64,000 nt of DNA from Arthrobacter_D sp015752045 (GTDB lineage: Bacteria; Actinomycetota; Actinomycetes; Actinomycetales; Micrococcaceae), in assembly GCF_015752045.1 (NCBI RefSeq), contig NZ_JADOUS010000004.1, positions 62,001 through 126,000 on the forward strand, given 5' to 3'. Positions 33,841 to 40,725 of the stretch are shown here, in pieces (the first letter of the stretch is position 1; each line of letters opens with the position of its first letter). The notes beneath the pieces are model-generated. The model saw only the letters and a list, made by a program, of their open reading frames with translations, had not been told where the DNA came from and searched no databases. Both the position numbers and the translations under genes were made by a program.

Positions 33841-35162
33841 ACCAGACGGCTTAGGTCAGTGGCGGCCTTCTCCAGCGACTCACCACGGCGCTTAGCCATG
33901 ATGTCGGCAATACGGGTAGGGTCGTATCCCAGCTCATCTGCCAGCAGGGTTTCCAGTGGGACACCGATACCCGCCAGCTTGGCCGCAGCGTCCGCAGCTT
34001 GGGCCGGGGTCCGCGTCTCAGGGTTCGCCCAAACGCTTTCCACGTCCACGGTGTAGGGGTCCACGCCGTCCCGCACTGCCACAACTAGCGCAGCGATCCA
34101 TGCGAAGTCAGCGCCAAACATGCGCAGCAACGTATTTGCGTGTGCCACGAGGGAAGCCTCAGCAGAGCGGATAGCGTCAGCGGACGGCGGCTGGTCAGTC
34201 TGCAAGCCCAGGTAATGAGTAGGCAGTCCCTTGATAGCGCCGATCTGAGTAATCAGCAGGTTAGCCATCGTCTCAAAACCGGACATGTCAGCTTGTGCGA
34301 ACTGTCCGAACTTTCCCTCGGGTGCCTCATTCGTCCACACCTTCTTAGAGTCGTCACCAAACGGGTTTACGACGTTGCCCTCGTCGTCCTCTGTGACCTC
34401 CAGGCCGGTAGCCCAGCGGCGCGGTCGGGCGTAGTCCTCGCTGGTAATCATTGCGTCCTGCATGATCTTGCCCAGTGCGTCTGTCAGGTCGAGAATTCCG
34501 CTCATTTCGCTTACGCCGTCGAAGTCGAGAAGACGGTCACGGTTCAGGATCTGACCGATCGGAGGTACGCCCAATGGGTTAGCCACGGAGTCGCCCTGCT
34601 GTACCCAATCGCTGCCGGGGATGAGTGCCCAGTCGTCGCCTACGGTGTTTCTGGTCTTGTAGGTGGTGATCTCAGTCCCGGTGTAGATGGTCGCCCATCC
34701 GTGACCGTCAGCCTTCCACCGCTTCACGCCGTCGATGATTTCGCGGGTAGCCGGGTCACGCCTCACGGTCATCTGCCGGGGTGACTCAACACTGATCTGA
34801 ACACCACGAGGACCGACCCAAACAACGACGTAGCCGCGCCCGTAAGCCAGTGCATCCTTCATGGCCTCATACTGGCCTTCAATCATCCCGTTACGCCGCC
34901 AGAGGGACCACAGAGCCGCGTCTGGTGGGTTAGTGGGGTCGCCGCCGATACGGAAGCCAGTTAGCCGCAGACGGTCCACGAGGGACAAGACGGAGAGCTT
35001 GGGGTAGTTCACAGTGAGGGACCGCAGACGGTTGCCCAGTGCTTCCACGCTCTTAGGTGACAGAAACGCTGTAGGCTGCTCACCGCGCCAGTAGCGGTCC
35101 AGCTTGTCAAGTCGCGGCTGCTCGGTGTCCAGTTTGGTCGTCAGTGCTGAAAGTGTCGTCAT
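33837..35162 (-). CDS. Portal protein (SPP1 gp6-like)
   Basis: The portal forms the dodecameric vertex ring through which DNA enters the head. The 441 residues include KLDRYWRGEQPTAFL, NRLRSLTVNYPKLSVLSLVDRL, a central stem region (GVSEMSGILDLTDALGKIMQD), NLLITQIGAIKGLPTHYLGLQ, and a helical C-terminal crown (AQAADAAAKLAGIGVPLETLLADELGYD). These are typical of portals in actinophages. It lies 1 bp after the large terminase gene and overlaps the MuF-like gene. Confidence 0.9.
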   Translation of the reverse strand: MTTLSALTTKLDTEQPRLDKLDRYWRGEQPTAFLSPKSVEALGNRLRSLTVNYPKLSVLSLVDRLRLTGFRIGGDPTNPPDAALWSLWRRNGMIEGQYEAMKDALAYGRGYVVVWVGPRGVQISVESPRQMTVRRDPATREIIDGVKRWKADGHGWATIYTGTEITTYKTRNTVGDDWALIPGSDWVQQGDSVANPLGVPPIGQILNRDRLLDFDGVSEMSGILDLTDALGKIMQDAMITSEDYARPRRWATGLEVTEDDEGNVVNPFGDDSKKVWTNEAPEGKFGQFAQADMSGFETMANLLITQIGAIKGLPTHYLGLQTDQPPSADAIRSAEASLVAHANTLLRMFGADFAWIAALVVAVRDGVDPYTVDVESVWANPETRTPAQAADAAAKLAGIGVPLETLLADELGYDPTRIADIMAKRRGESLEKAATDLSRLV

Positions 35163-35163
35163 A

Positions 35164-36624
35164 TTAGAAGCTCATCGCCCTTTTCTTTTTGGTGGTGTTG
35201 CTATGGAATTGCGCCCGGTCCACGGCGGCGATAGTTGCTACCGCAGCGTCAATCTTTTTCTTGGATACGCGCTTGTCTTTGGTTACGACGGTTCCCTGTG
35301 GTGTGACCTCGGCTACGCAATTGGTGAAGTGCGTCATTAGCCGGGTGTCGCCGTCATGGGAGATCTCTTTGGTATTGATGAGCTGGTAAAGCCGGTCAGT
35401 AGCCGGCGCCATACGGGTACGCCGGCTGGTGTCCCATTCGAGGATTCGTTTAGAGCCGTACTTACTGGCCCATTGCTCCATTTCCGACCTCCAGCCCCAG
35501 GGATCACAGGCCATGTCCACTACGTCAAACTGCTCAAAGGCCATGTCTACGTGCGCGGAAACTTCCTCACGAGGTACGCGCCAGCCGGGTAATCCGCCGT
35601 TTTCCCAGATGCCGATCACGAAGACGTGCGGATTAGGTTCTACGGTGCAAGCAATTAGCGCGGTCGAGTCGCCAGAGGATGAGCCGTCAAAGCCAAGCGT
35701 TACCCGCGCCCGGTTCGGTACCGTAAGCGCGTAATCAGCCAGTGCCTCGAATTGCCCGAACTCCAGCCAAGACTCCACACCTTTACTCCAGAGGCCCATG
35801 CGAAGCTGCCTGAAAGTGGGTTCCCGTAGTGTCTTGCGCGCCGCCAGTAGACCGTCCTCAGACAGAAACGGCTTAGCACAGGTCATGGCAGGATTACCGG
35901 CCTTCACCGCGTCCATATCGTCGGAGCTTGACCCCTCAGGAGAAGCGAACTCAATCAGGAAAAACGCGGGATCTTCACCGGAGCGTCCCAGCTTCACGAG
36001 ATCCCACATAATCGAATCCTCAGACGTTCCCGGTGTGCTGATAGCCAGGGTGAGGGATTGCGGACGTTTACCCGATGCGCTGGTGATTGCTTCCCAGACA
36101 GAGCGGGTTACGACGTGGAGCTCGTCGACCACAATCAAGGTTGCGTCCCAGCCGTTCAATGAGTCAGGTTCAGCCGGTAACGGGGTCAGCGTCGAGTCAG
36201 TGTGAGGAACATAAACACGATCACTGAACACCTGCACGCGGTCTGCCAGCTCAGGATTCAATGCGATCATCCGTTTAGCCTGATTGAGCGTGACGTTCGC
36301 CTGCCGCTGGTCACTGGCGACGACTAGAACCTCAGCAGAGAACTGCCCCACAAACATTTCAGCAACCGCCAGCATTGCCGCGAGAGACGTTTTCCCGTTA
36401 CCCCTCGGCATACTTACCAGCGCGTTACGGATACCCGGTGAGTAGCTGCCCTGAATAATGTCCTGCTGGAAGTCCTGAACCTCCACTGACTCACCTGCAC
36501 CATGCCCACGAGGGACAAACAGGTATTCATGGATGAACCGTATACGCCGCTCTGCTGCGTCCGTAGGGTAGTGGCTAAAGTCCAGTGGCTCAGCCGTAAT
36601 AGCGGCCTTAGGACCGGCTACCAC
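35164..36624 (-). CDS. Terminase large subunit (TerL)
   Basis: TerL is the DNA-packaging motor and nuclease. The 486 residues carry the Walker A motif VSMPRGNGKTSLAAM near residue 70, Walker B TLIVVDELHVV near residue 160, a coupling motif AISTPGTSE, and a C-terminal RNase H-like nuclease with acidic residues in TLGFDGSSSGDSTAL, DMACDPWGW and KKKIDAAVAT. The GTG start overlaps the HNH gene by 7 bp. With HNH next to it, an HK97-type cos packaging system is likely. No separate small terminase was recognised. Confidence 0.93.
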   Translation of the reverse strand: MVAGPKAAITAEPLDFSHYPTDAAERRIRFIHEYLFVPRGHGAGESVEVQDFQQDIIQGSYSPGIRNALVSMPRGNGKTSLAAMLAVAEMFVGQFSAEVLVVASDQRQANVTLNQAKRMIALNPELADRVQVFSDRVYVPHTDSTLTPLPAEPDSLNGWDATLIVVDELHVVTRSVWEAITSASGKRPQSLTLAISTPGTSEDSIMWDLVKLGRSGEDPAFFLIEFASPEGSSSDDMDAVKAGNPAMTCAKPFLSEDGLLAARKTLREPTFRQLRMGLWSKGVESWLEFGQFEALADYALTVPNRARVTLGFDGSSSGDSTALIACTVEPNPHVFVIGIWENGGLPGWRVPREEVSAHVDMAFEQFDVVDMACDPWGWRSEMEQWASKYGSKRILEWDTSRRTRMAPATDRLYQLINTKEISHDGDTRLMTHFTNCVAEVTPQGTVVTKDKRVSKKKIDAAVATIAAVDRAQFHSNTTKKKRAMSF

Positions 36625-37124
36625 GTGCCCACCATACCCCCATTAGACATACCCCTAGGGGTGTTACTCAAACTTTGCCTTGCCGGGGGGATCTCGCGTG
36701 ACTCGTTCGGGTCTCCTCCCCTGGTTGTTCTGTTTGTCAAGTTGCGTCCGGCTGGTGGAAGTGCGACTAGTGGTTCGGGTCGGTCTTCGCTGGTGCGTTG
36801 TCCTGGTCCCGGTCGTGCTTGCCCCGCGAGGACATTGCATGGACCACAGAGAACGCGCACCGCTGATAGTGGGATGACTTTGCCTGCTGCTTTTAGTTCC
36901 CATGCGGTCGGTGTGTGGTCGCACTGGAGGTTCTTAGTGGCACCGCACCATAGGCAGAATGGTTGCGCCTTACGTGCTCGCCTACTGAGCTTGTCCCATG
37001 CCGTGTCGTACTCCAGAGACTTACGCTTGTTGCTTGGCTTGGGTGCTGGCTTGGGTCGGTGGTCAGCGCAGCGTGATTGTTCACTGAGGTCGCCGCAGTT
37101 GATGCACGGCTTAAGGATGCTCAC
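36618..37124 (-). CDS. HNH endonuclease
   Basis: This 168-residue protein has an N-terminal zinc pair (CINCGDLSEQSRCADH) and the HNH core FCLWCGATKNLQCDHTPT then RVLCGPCNVLAG. The DH pair supplies the general base and metal site. HNH proteins beside terminases cooperate with TerL in cleaving cos sites in HK97-like phages and cf-PICIs. The C-terminal 60 residues are Pro/Arg-rich and probably disordered. The GTG start overlaps the upstream gene as GTGA. Confidence 0.88.
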   Translation of the reverse strand: MSILKPCINCGDLSEQSRCADHRPKPAPKPSNKRKSLEYDTAWDKLSRRARKAQPFCLWCGATKNLQCDHTPTAWELKAAGKVIPLSAVRVLCGPCNVLAGQARPGPGQRTSEDRPEPLVALPPAGRNLTNRTTRGGDPNESREIPPARQSLSNTPRGMSNGGMVGTW

Positions 37125-37339
37125 CAGATATCCGAGGTAGGTAGTTCGACGGTTACGACGCGGGGTGGTGTGCGCATGATGGTGAGCGCGTTCAACTCGG
37201 CCTCTATCGCGTCGTAGTCGTCCTCCAGTTGAACCACTGAGGCTGTCAGTTCAACGATGGTCTGGTCACGCTCAGTGAGCCGGCGGTCCTGCCTCTCAAT
37301 GATCCGCTGCCTGATTGTGGCTAGCCGTTCCCAGTTCAC
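37121..37339 (-). CDS. Small coiled-coil protein, 72 aa
   Basis: The function is not recognised. Residues about 5-50 form a strongly predicted coiled coil (RQRIIERQDRRLTERDQTIVEL, with heptad-like hydrophobics). The GTG start overlaps the RepA-like stop and has GGGAGG 5 nt upstream, so it is a real gene. It sits just before HNH and TerL, where a small terminase would normally lie, but it lacks a clear DNA-binding helix-turn-helix. Confidence 0.75.
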   Translation of the reverse strand: MNWERLATIRQRIIERQDRRLTERDQTIVELTASVVQLEDDYDAIEAELNALTIMRTPPRVVTVELPTSDIW

Positions 37340-38421
37340 GATGCCTCCCGTATATCGGTGTAACTTCTGTAACTACTGTTACTTTCAGCGGGAACTGCAG
37401 GGAGCATAGTTACACTTGTTTCAGTAGTTACAGGTGTGTAGAGGCCCCGCTTCGGATTGCTGATGCGTTCGGCTTCGGTGGCCCTCCTGAGGTAAAGCCG
37501 GGTCTTGCTGTCTTCCCAGTGGAGCAGTCCCGCCACGTCCTTTGGCTTCATACCTTCGGGGTACTTGCTGATAAGGGTGACCAGCTCGGCCATGTCGTCG
37601 CCTACACCTTCGGTTGCTGCCCGGTTGCGTACAGCTTCAGCGGCATCACGGAGACTGGAGCCGTCGAGGTTCCACGTTCCGTTAGTAAGATTGAGCGCGT
37701 ACTGACCTTCCATTGCGTCGCGGGAAGTGACGTGAAGGGTCGAGCTTTCGGTTTGCCGGTCCCTCTGGATCAGGAGGATGCTGTCAGCAGCCCCAGCCAA
37801 TCCTTGTGTGCCGGAAACGCTGTCGAGGAAGTCTGACTTTTCGCCCTTGTTGGTGTGGTGTACGACGATCAGGGATGATCCTGGTTGTCTGTCTACCAAG
37901 TCTTTGAGTGCAGACATTTGGGAGTAGTCGTTGCCGTAAGCGTCGTTTCCGCCGTAGGTGCCGCGCACTTTGCCCAGCGTGTCGAGGATGACCAAAGGCT
38001 TGTCTTCGGCGTGACGGTCGAGGAAGGCTGCAATGGTGGTGAGTGGTCCTGATGGAACGTCGGTCATGAAGTACAGACCTTTAGGCCCTTCGCTCACTCC
38101 CAGCGTGTGGAGTCGTGACTGGAGCCGTCGCGCCCCGTCCTCCAAAGCGAGATAGAGGACGGGGCGACCGTCGACGGGGATGGTGCCGAACGCGAGTCCA
38201 CCTGTTGCCGCAGAGACTCCCAGGCCAAGCACCATCCATGACTTGCCAATTTTCGGGGGTGCCACAAGGAGGGTCAGACCCTCGGGGATGATTCCAGGGA
38301 CGACGTATTCGACGGCAGGGAGGATCTGCTCCGTCAGCCAGTCTGCGGCGAACGCGCTGTCTAGTGGGTCGGGTAAGGTTTCAGAACTCCGCAAGCTGGG
38401 GTGCCCCTTCCAGTGCTTCAT
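37336..38421 (-). CDS. RepA-like AAA ATPase / replicative helicase-type protein
   Basis: This 361-residue RecA-fold ATPase of the RepA/AAA_25 type has Walker A LLVAPPKIGKSWM near residue 55, ALEDGARRLQSRL, Walker B PLVILDTLGKVRG, the sensor stretch SLIVVHHTNKGEKSDF and SVSGTQGLAGAADSILL. A winged-helix-like C-terminus (GMKPKDVAGLLHWEDSKTRLYLRR) follows. It likely drives element replication after induction. The ATG at 38421 lies inside the upstream gene without a ribosome site. A TTG at 38394 with GGAAGGGG upstream may be the true start. No primase is present. Confidence 0.85.
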   Translation of the reverse strand: MKHWKGHPSLRSSETLPDPLDSAFAADWLTEQILPAVEYVVPGIIPEGLTLLVAPPKIGKSWMVLGLGVSAATGGLAFGTIPVDGRPVLYLALEDGARRLQSRLHTLGVSEGPKGLYFMTDVPSGPLTTIAAFLDRHAEDKPLVILDTLGKVRGTYGGNDAYGNDYSQMSALKDLVDRQPGSSLIVVHHTNKGEKSDFLDSVSGTQGLAGAADSILLIQRDRQTESSTLHVTSRDAMEGQYALNLTNGTWNLDGSSLRDAAEAVRNRAATEGVGDDMAELVTLISKYPEGMKPKDVAGLLHWEDSKTRLYLRRATEAERISNPKRGLYTPVTTETSVTMLPAVPAESNSSYRSYTDIREAS

Positions 38422-38656
38422 GCCACGCTTTGAGGGTTTGGGGGTCCTTGGCTGTGATTTGCCACATAAGGTCTGCGCGGAAGAACTCCCGTGACGTGTG
38501 CGGCATGTAACTGCCTACCCGCAAGCGGACGTAGCTTCCCGGATCCAGGGTTTCGACGAACCATTGGCTCTGCCGTTCAAACTGGTAAACGTCATAGAGG
38601 CGTGGGTGGTCGCTGGGGTAGTCTGCAAGGTCAAGTTCGAGGACAGTCTGAATCAC
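38381..38656 (-). CDS. Unknown 91-aa early protein
   Basis: I recognise no family. The protein is acidic, with a likely mixed alpha/beta fold (FERQSQWFVETLDPGSYVRLRVGS, then EFFRADLMWQITAKD). It overlaps the upstream gene as ATGA and the RepA-like gene downstream, so it belongs to the early operon. Position suggests a role in replication or in interaction with host or helper, but nothing in the sequence proves it. Confidence 0.75.
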   Translation of the reverse strand: MIQTVLELDLADYPSDHPRLYDVYQFERQSQWFVETLDPGSYVRLRVGSYMPHTSREFFRADLMWQITAKDPQTLKAWHEALEGAPQLAEF

Positions 38657-38955
38657 TTGGTGACTCCCGCGGTTGCCGGTCCCAGGTCCTGCTCAAGCTG
38701 TCCCCACAGTTCGGAGGGCTTCATCCCCCGCTCGACGGCGAGGTTTACGAGGTCTGTAACAGTGGCGGGCCATTTGGTAACCTGATTCATTAGAACCTTC
38801 TTCTTGTCGGGAGTTGATTCTTTGCCCTCACTGGAATTGCCGTTCCGGTGGGGGTTTTTTGCGTTCACTGCAGCCTCATTCAGTGGCCCGGTATGGCTGG
38901 TACCGTGCCAGTAGCCACTTGCCCAGGCTTCGGCCATGTCCGCTCTGGCGCTCAC
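38653..38955 (-). CDS. Unknown 100-aa early protein
   Basis: No family is recognised. The N-terminal half is Asn/Gly/His-rich and polar (GYWHGTSHTGPLNEAAVNAKN, NPHRNGNSSEGKEST). The C-terminal half is a helical stretch, KWPATVTDLVNLAVERGMKPSE. It overlaps the AlpA-type regulator stop as ATGA, so the two are probably co-translated. Confidence 0.75.
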   Translation of the reverse strand: MSARADMAEAWASGYWHGTSHTGPLNEAAVNAKNPHRNGNSSEGKESTPDKKKVLMNQVTKWPATVTDLVNLAVERGMKPSELWGQLEQDLGPATAGVTK

Positions 38956-39149
38956 GCTGATTCCTCAGAGTCGAACGCGGCGTCGAGCCATCTCTCTACG
39001 TCAGCGCGGCGAGCCATAAGACGGCCGGCAATTTTTGCAAACTTCGGACCTTCGCCCTTGTGTCGGTAAAACCTGAGTGTATTGATCGGGACGCGTGTCT
39101 CTTCCGAGACTTCCTCCAGTGTCATCAGGTGATATGCCTTGACTTCCAT
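38952..39149 (-). CDS. AlpA/excisionase-type helix-turn-helix regulator
   Basis: This 65-residue MerR-like winged helix protein has LMTLEEVSEETRVPINTLRFYRHKG then FAKIAGRLMARRADVERWLD, the standard pattern of AlpA/Xis DNA-binding proteins. In satellites such proteins activate excision and the lytic-side operon. It is the first gene of the leftward operon, divergent from the repressor gene across the two-operator region. A ribosome-like AAGGAGTAG lies upstream of the ATG. Confidence 0.85.
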   Translation of the reverse strand: MEVKAYHLMTLEEVSEETRVPINTLRFYRHKGEGPKFAKIAGRLMARRADVERWLDAAFDSEESA

Positions 39150-39167
39150 AACTACTCCTTGGCTTCA

Positions 39168-39186
39168 GTAACCGACTATCGGTTGA
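39168..39186. promoter_or_regulatory. Operator O1 of the divergent control region
   Basis: GTAACCGACTATCGGTTGA contains the palindrome AACCGA-N3-TCGGTT (39170-39184) and is the exact reverse complement of O2. It lies in the leader between the predicted leftward promoter and the AlpA-type gene. Confidence 0.75.
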
Positions 39187-39224
39187 ACCGGGTATGGCTA
39201 TCAAAGCACCTTCAATCGCGCACG

Positions 39225-39243
39225 TCAACCGATAGTCGGTTAC
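39225..39243. promoter_or_regulatory. Operator O2 of the divergent control region
   Basis: TCAACCGATAGTCGGTTAC is the mirror copy of O1, 57 bp away centre to centre. It overlaps a leftward -35-like TTGACG (39223-39228, minus strand; weak -10 TTTGAT at 39200-39205). It also overlaps the rightward TACAGT (39241-39246) just before the repressor start. A repressor bound here could block both directions. Confidence 0.75.
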
Positions 39244-39253
39244 AGTGGTGTTC

Positions 39254-39640
39254 ATGGATCAACAAGACTGGCGCCCCGGCGGCGAATATGGGTACGAGTT
39301 TGTCCGCACATTGGATGAGAACTTTGGTCAGAACGCACGAATCCGTCGGGAGTTCTTGGACTATCCACAGAACACGGTGGCACGCCTCATGACGGCAATG
39401 TACGGCTTCAAGTGGCATCAAACAGTTGTCGCCAAGGTTGAGTCGGGCCAGAGGATGATCAAATTGTCCGAGGCGTACGCACTAGCTGACCTATACGGGG
39501 TTCCGCTTGAGAACTTGGCTCACGGCACGGACTTGCAACATGTTGAGCAACGGCCCAAGAACGCAATGTCTATTCCTGAAGGCCTGAAGTGGCTCGGCTG
39601 GATGGAGGGCAAAGATGGCGAGCATCCAGAAGAGGCCTGA
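39254..39640 (+). CDS. XRE-type repressor of the element
   Basis: This 128-residue protein has a central helix-turn-helix of the XRE/Cro-CI type: VARLMTAMYGFKWHQTVVAKVE, GQRMIKLSEAYALADLYGVPLENLA. No peptidase-like domain follows, so it is not a LexA-like self-cleaving repressor. Derepression through a helper-phage protein, as in PICIs, is therefore more likely than direct SOS cleavage. The ATG at 39254 follows TACAGT by 7 nt. In-frame GTGs lie 6 and 9 bp upstream. It overlaps the integrase gene by 26 bp. Confidence 0.85.
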   Translation: MDQQDWRPGGEYGYEFVRTLDENFGQNARIRREFLDYPQNTVARLMTAMYGFKWHQTVVAKVESGQRMIKLSEAYALADLYGVPLENLAHGTDLQHVEQRPKNAMSIPEGLKWLGWMEGKDGEHPEEA

Positions 39641-40694
39641 TGGCCGTTGGCGTGCCCGGTACAGGGACGCGGACGGCAAGGAACACGCTAGGCACTTCCC
39701 CAGGAAGATAGACGCTCAACGCTGGACTGACGAGGTTACCGCCGCTGTCGTCACCGGCTCGTATGTGGACCCAAAAAAAGCACGGTTGACTGTGGGGGAG
39801 TGGTGCGCCACATGGTTGACCGGGTATGGCAGCAAGAGGGCTTCCACCGTTCGGCAGGCGAGCGTCCATGTGAAGCATATTGTCGCCGCGTTCGGGTCCC
39901 GTCAGTTGTCCCAGGTTCGCCCGTCTGAGGTCAAAGCATGGACGGTAAAGCTCAAAGCTGACGGCTACGCTGATTCGACCGTCTACGCGATCCATTCACG
40001 GTTTGCTCAGATCATGGCTGACGCCGTGCATGACGGGATCATAATGCGTTCCCCGCTGAGTCGTCGCACGTCACCGGGCGCGGGTAAGCAACGCGCTTAT
40101 GTGGCGACGACAGAGCAAGTGTGGGCACTCCATGACTTGATGCCAGAGAGTATGCGGCCAGCGGTCCTCTTGGGCGCGTTCGCTGGACTGCGGATTGCGG
40201 AGGTTGCCGTGCTGCGGGTTGACGATGTGGATTTCATGCGCGGGATCATCACACCAGCGATCCAGTATCCGGCAGAGCCTCTGAAGACCGAGATTTCTAA
40301 GACGGCTATTCCTATCCCGCGTGACCTGGCAACAGAGCTTTCCAAGGTTCCGGCCCGGTGGGGGAGCCAGACACTCGTCACAAGCGAGTTTGGGCGGTCC
40401 GTGTCGCCACACCGGATTGAGGATAAGTTCCGGGCGATCAGGGACGAAGTGGAGGACCTACCCGAAGGTTTCCGGTTCCACGATCTGCGGCACTATTTTG
40501 CATCCCTGCTGATTGCTGCGGGGCTTGACGTGAAGGTGGTTCAGACGCGCCTCCGTCATGCGTCCGCTAAGACGACGCTAGACACTTACGGGCACATGTG
40601 GCCAGACAAAGATGAGTCCGCACGAGCTGCAATTCAGAATGTTCTGATAGCTCGTGCGGACTCTCTGCGGACTAAACCCGCTGCATCCCTTTGA
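39615..40694 (+). CDS. int: Tyrosine integrase
   Basis: This site-specific recombinase has 359 residues. An N-terminal arm-binding AP2-like domain (SIQKRPDGRWRARYRDADGKEH) precedes a SAM-like core-binding domain (LTVGEWCATWL, then STVRQASVHVKHI) and the catalytic domain. Catalytic residues are Arg in GAFAGLRIAEVAVL, Lys in KTEISKTAIPI, His-Arg in RFHDLRHYFAS, His in TRLRHASAKTT and the nucleophile Tyr in LDTYGHMWP. GGAGGGCAAAG before the ATG is a good ribosome site. The stop lies 4 bp from attR, and the last codons contain two arm-type repeats. Confidence 0.96.
   Translation: MASIQKRPDGRWRARYRDADGKEHARHFPRKIDAQRWTDEVTAAVVTGSYVDPKKARLTVGEWCATWLTGYGSKRASTVRQASVHVKHIVAAFGSRQLSQVRPSEVKAWTVKLKADGYADSTVYAIHSRFAQIMADAVHDGIIMRSPLSRRTSPGAGKQRAYVATTEQVWALHDLMPESMRPAVLLGAFAGLRIAEVAVLRVDDVDFMRGIITPAIQYPAEPLKTEISKTAIPIPRDLATELSKVPARWGSQTLVTSEFGRSVSPHRIEDKFRAIRDEVEDLPEGFRFHDLRHYFASLLIAAGLDVKVVQTRLRHASAKTTLDTYGHMWPDKDESARAAIQNVLIARADSLRTKPAASL
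40655..40672 (+). repeat. Two 11-bp-spaced TGCGGAC repeats (right arm-type sites)
   Basis: TGCGGAC occurs at 40655 and 40666, inside the 3' end of int, in the same orientation and spacing as the three copies near attL. The last copies on each side share CTGCGGACTA followed by G/A-AC. Confidence 0.6.
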
Positions 40695-40698
40695 TCTA

Positions 40699-40725
40699 GC
40701 TAGACACCGTAGTAGAGCTCGAACT
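40699..40725. repeat. attR, right attachment site within glnA1
   Basis: This copy supplies the glnA1 stop codon and the last residues (E-F-E-L-Y-Y-G-V on the minus strand). The element part ends at 40706, whose base gives the synonymous Gly codon GGT. The 19-bp core is 40707-40725. Confidence 0.9.

Larger units (their letters stand above)
30683..40706 (-). mobile_element. 10,024-bp integrated phage satellite (cf-PICI-like) in the 3' end of glnA1
   Basis: The element is bounded by a 19-bp identical core (CCGTAGTAGAGCTCGAACT) at 30683-30701 and 40707-40725. It encodes integrase, repressor, AlpA-type regulator, RepA-like ATPase, HNH nuclease, large terminase, portal, MuF-like protein, scaffold, major capsid and two head-tail connectors. 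There is no tail tube, tape measure, baseplate, receptor-binding or lysis gene. All frames are intact and tightly packed, and the late genes end 142 bp from attL. Sampled lines run about 50-60% G+C against about 70% in the host. The set and order match capsid-forming phage-inducible chromosomal islands, which make their own DNA-filled heads and take tails from a helper phage. A decayed prophage is the main alternative, but intact ends and genes argue against it. Confidence 0.85.

Noticed and set aside
40695..40704. Palindrome TCTAGCTAGA at the right end of the element as a terminator
   Set aside because: It is only 10 bp with no loop, too short for a stable hairpin. It overlaps the att site and stop codon by chance or as part of attP.
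30683..40706. Element considered as a decayed full-length prophage
   Set aside because: Both att sites are intact, all genes are uninterrupted and overlapping, and the late operon ends in place 142 bp from attL, so there is no scar of a lost tail or lysis module. Comparison with relatives could still overturn this.
30683..40706. Element considered as a conjugative or plasmid-type integrative element
   Set aside because: There is no relaxase, FtsK/Tra translocase or partition gene. Portal, terminase and capsid genes show a virion-based life style.
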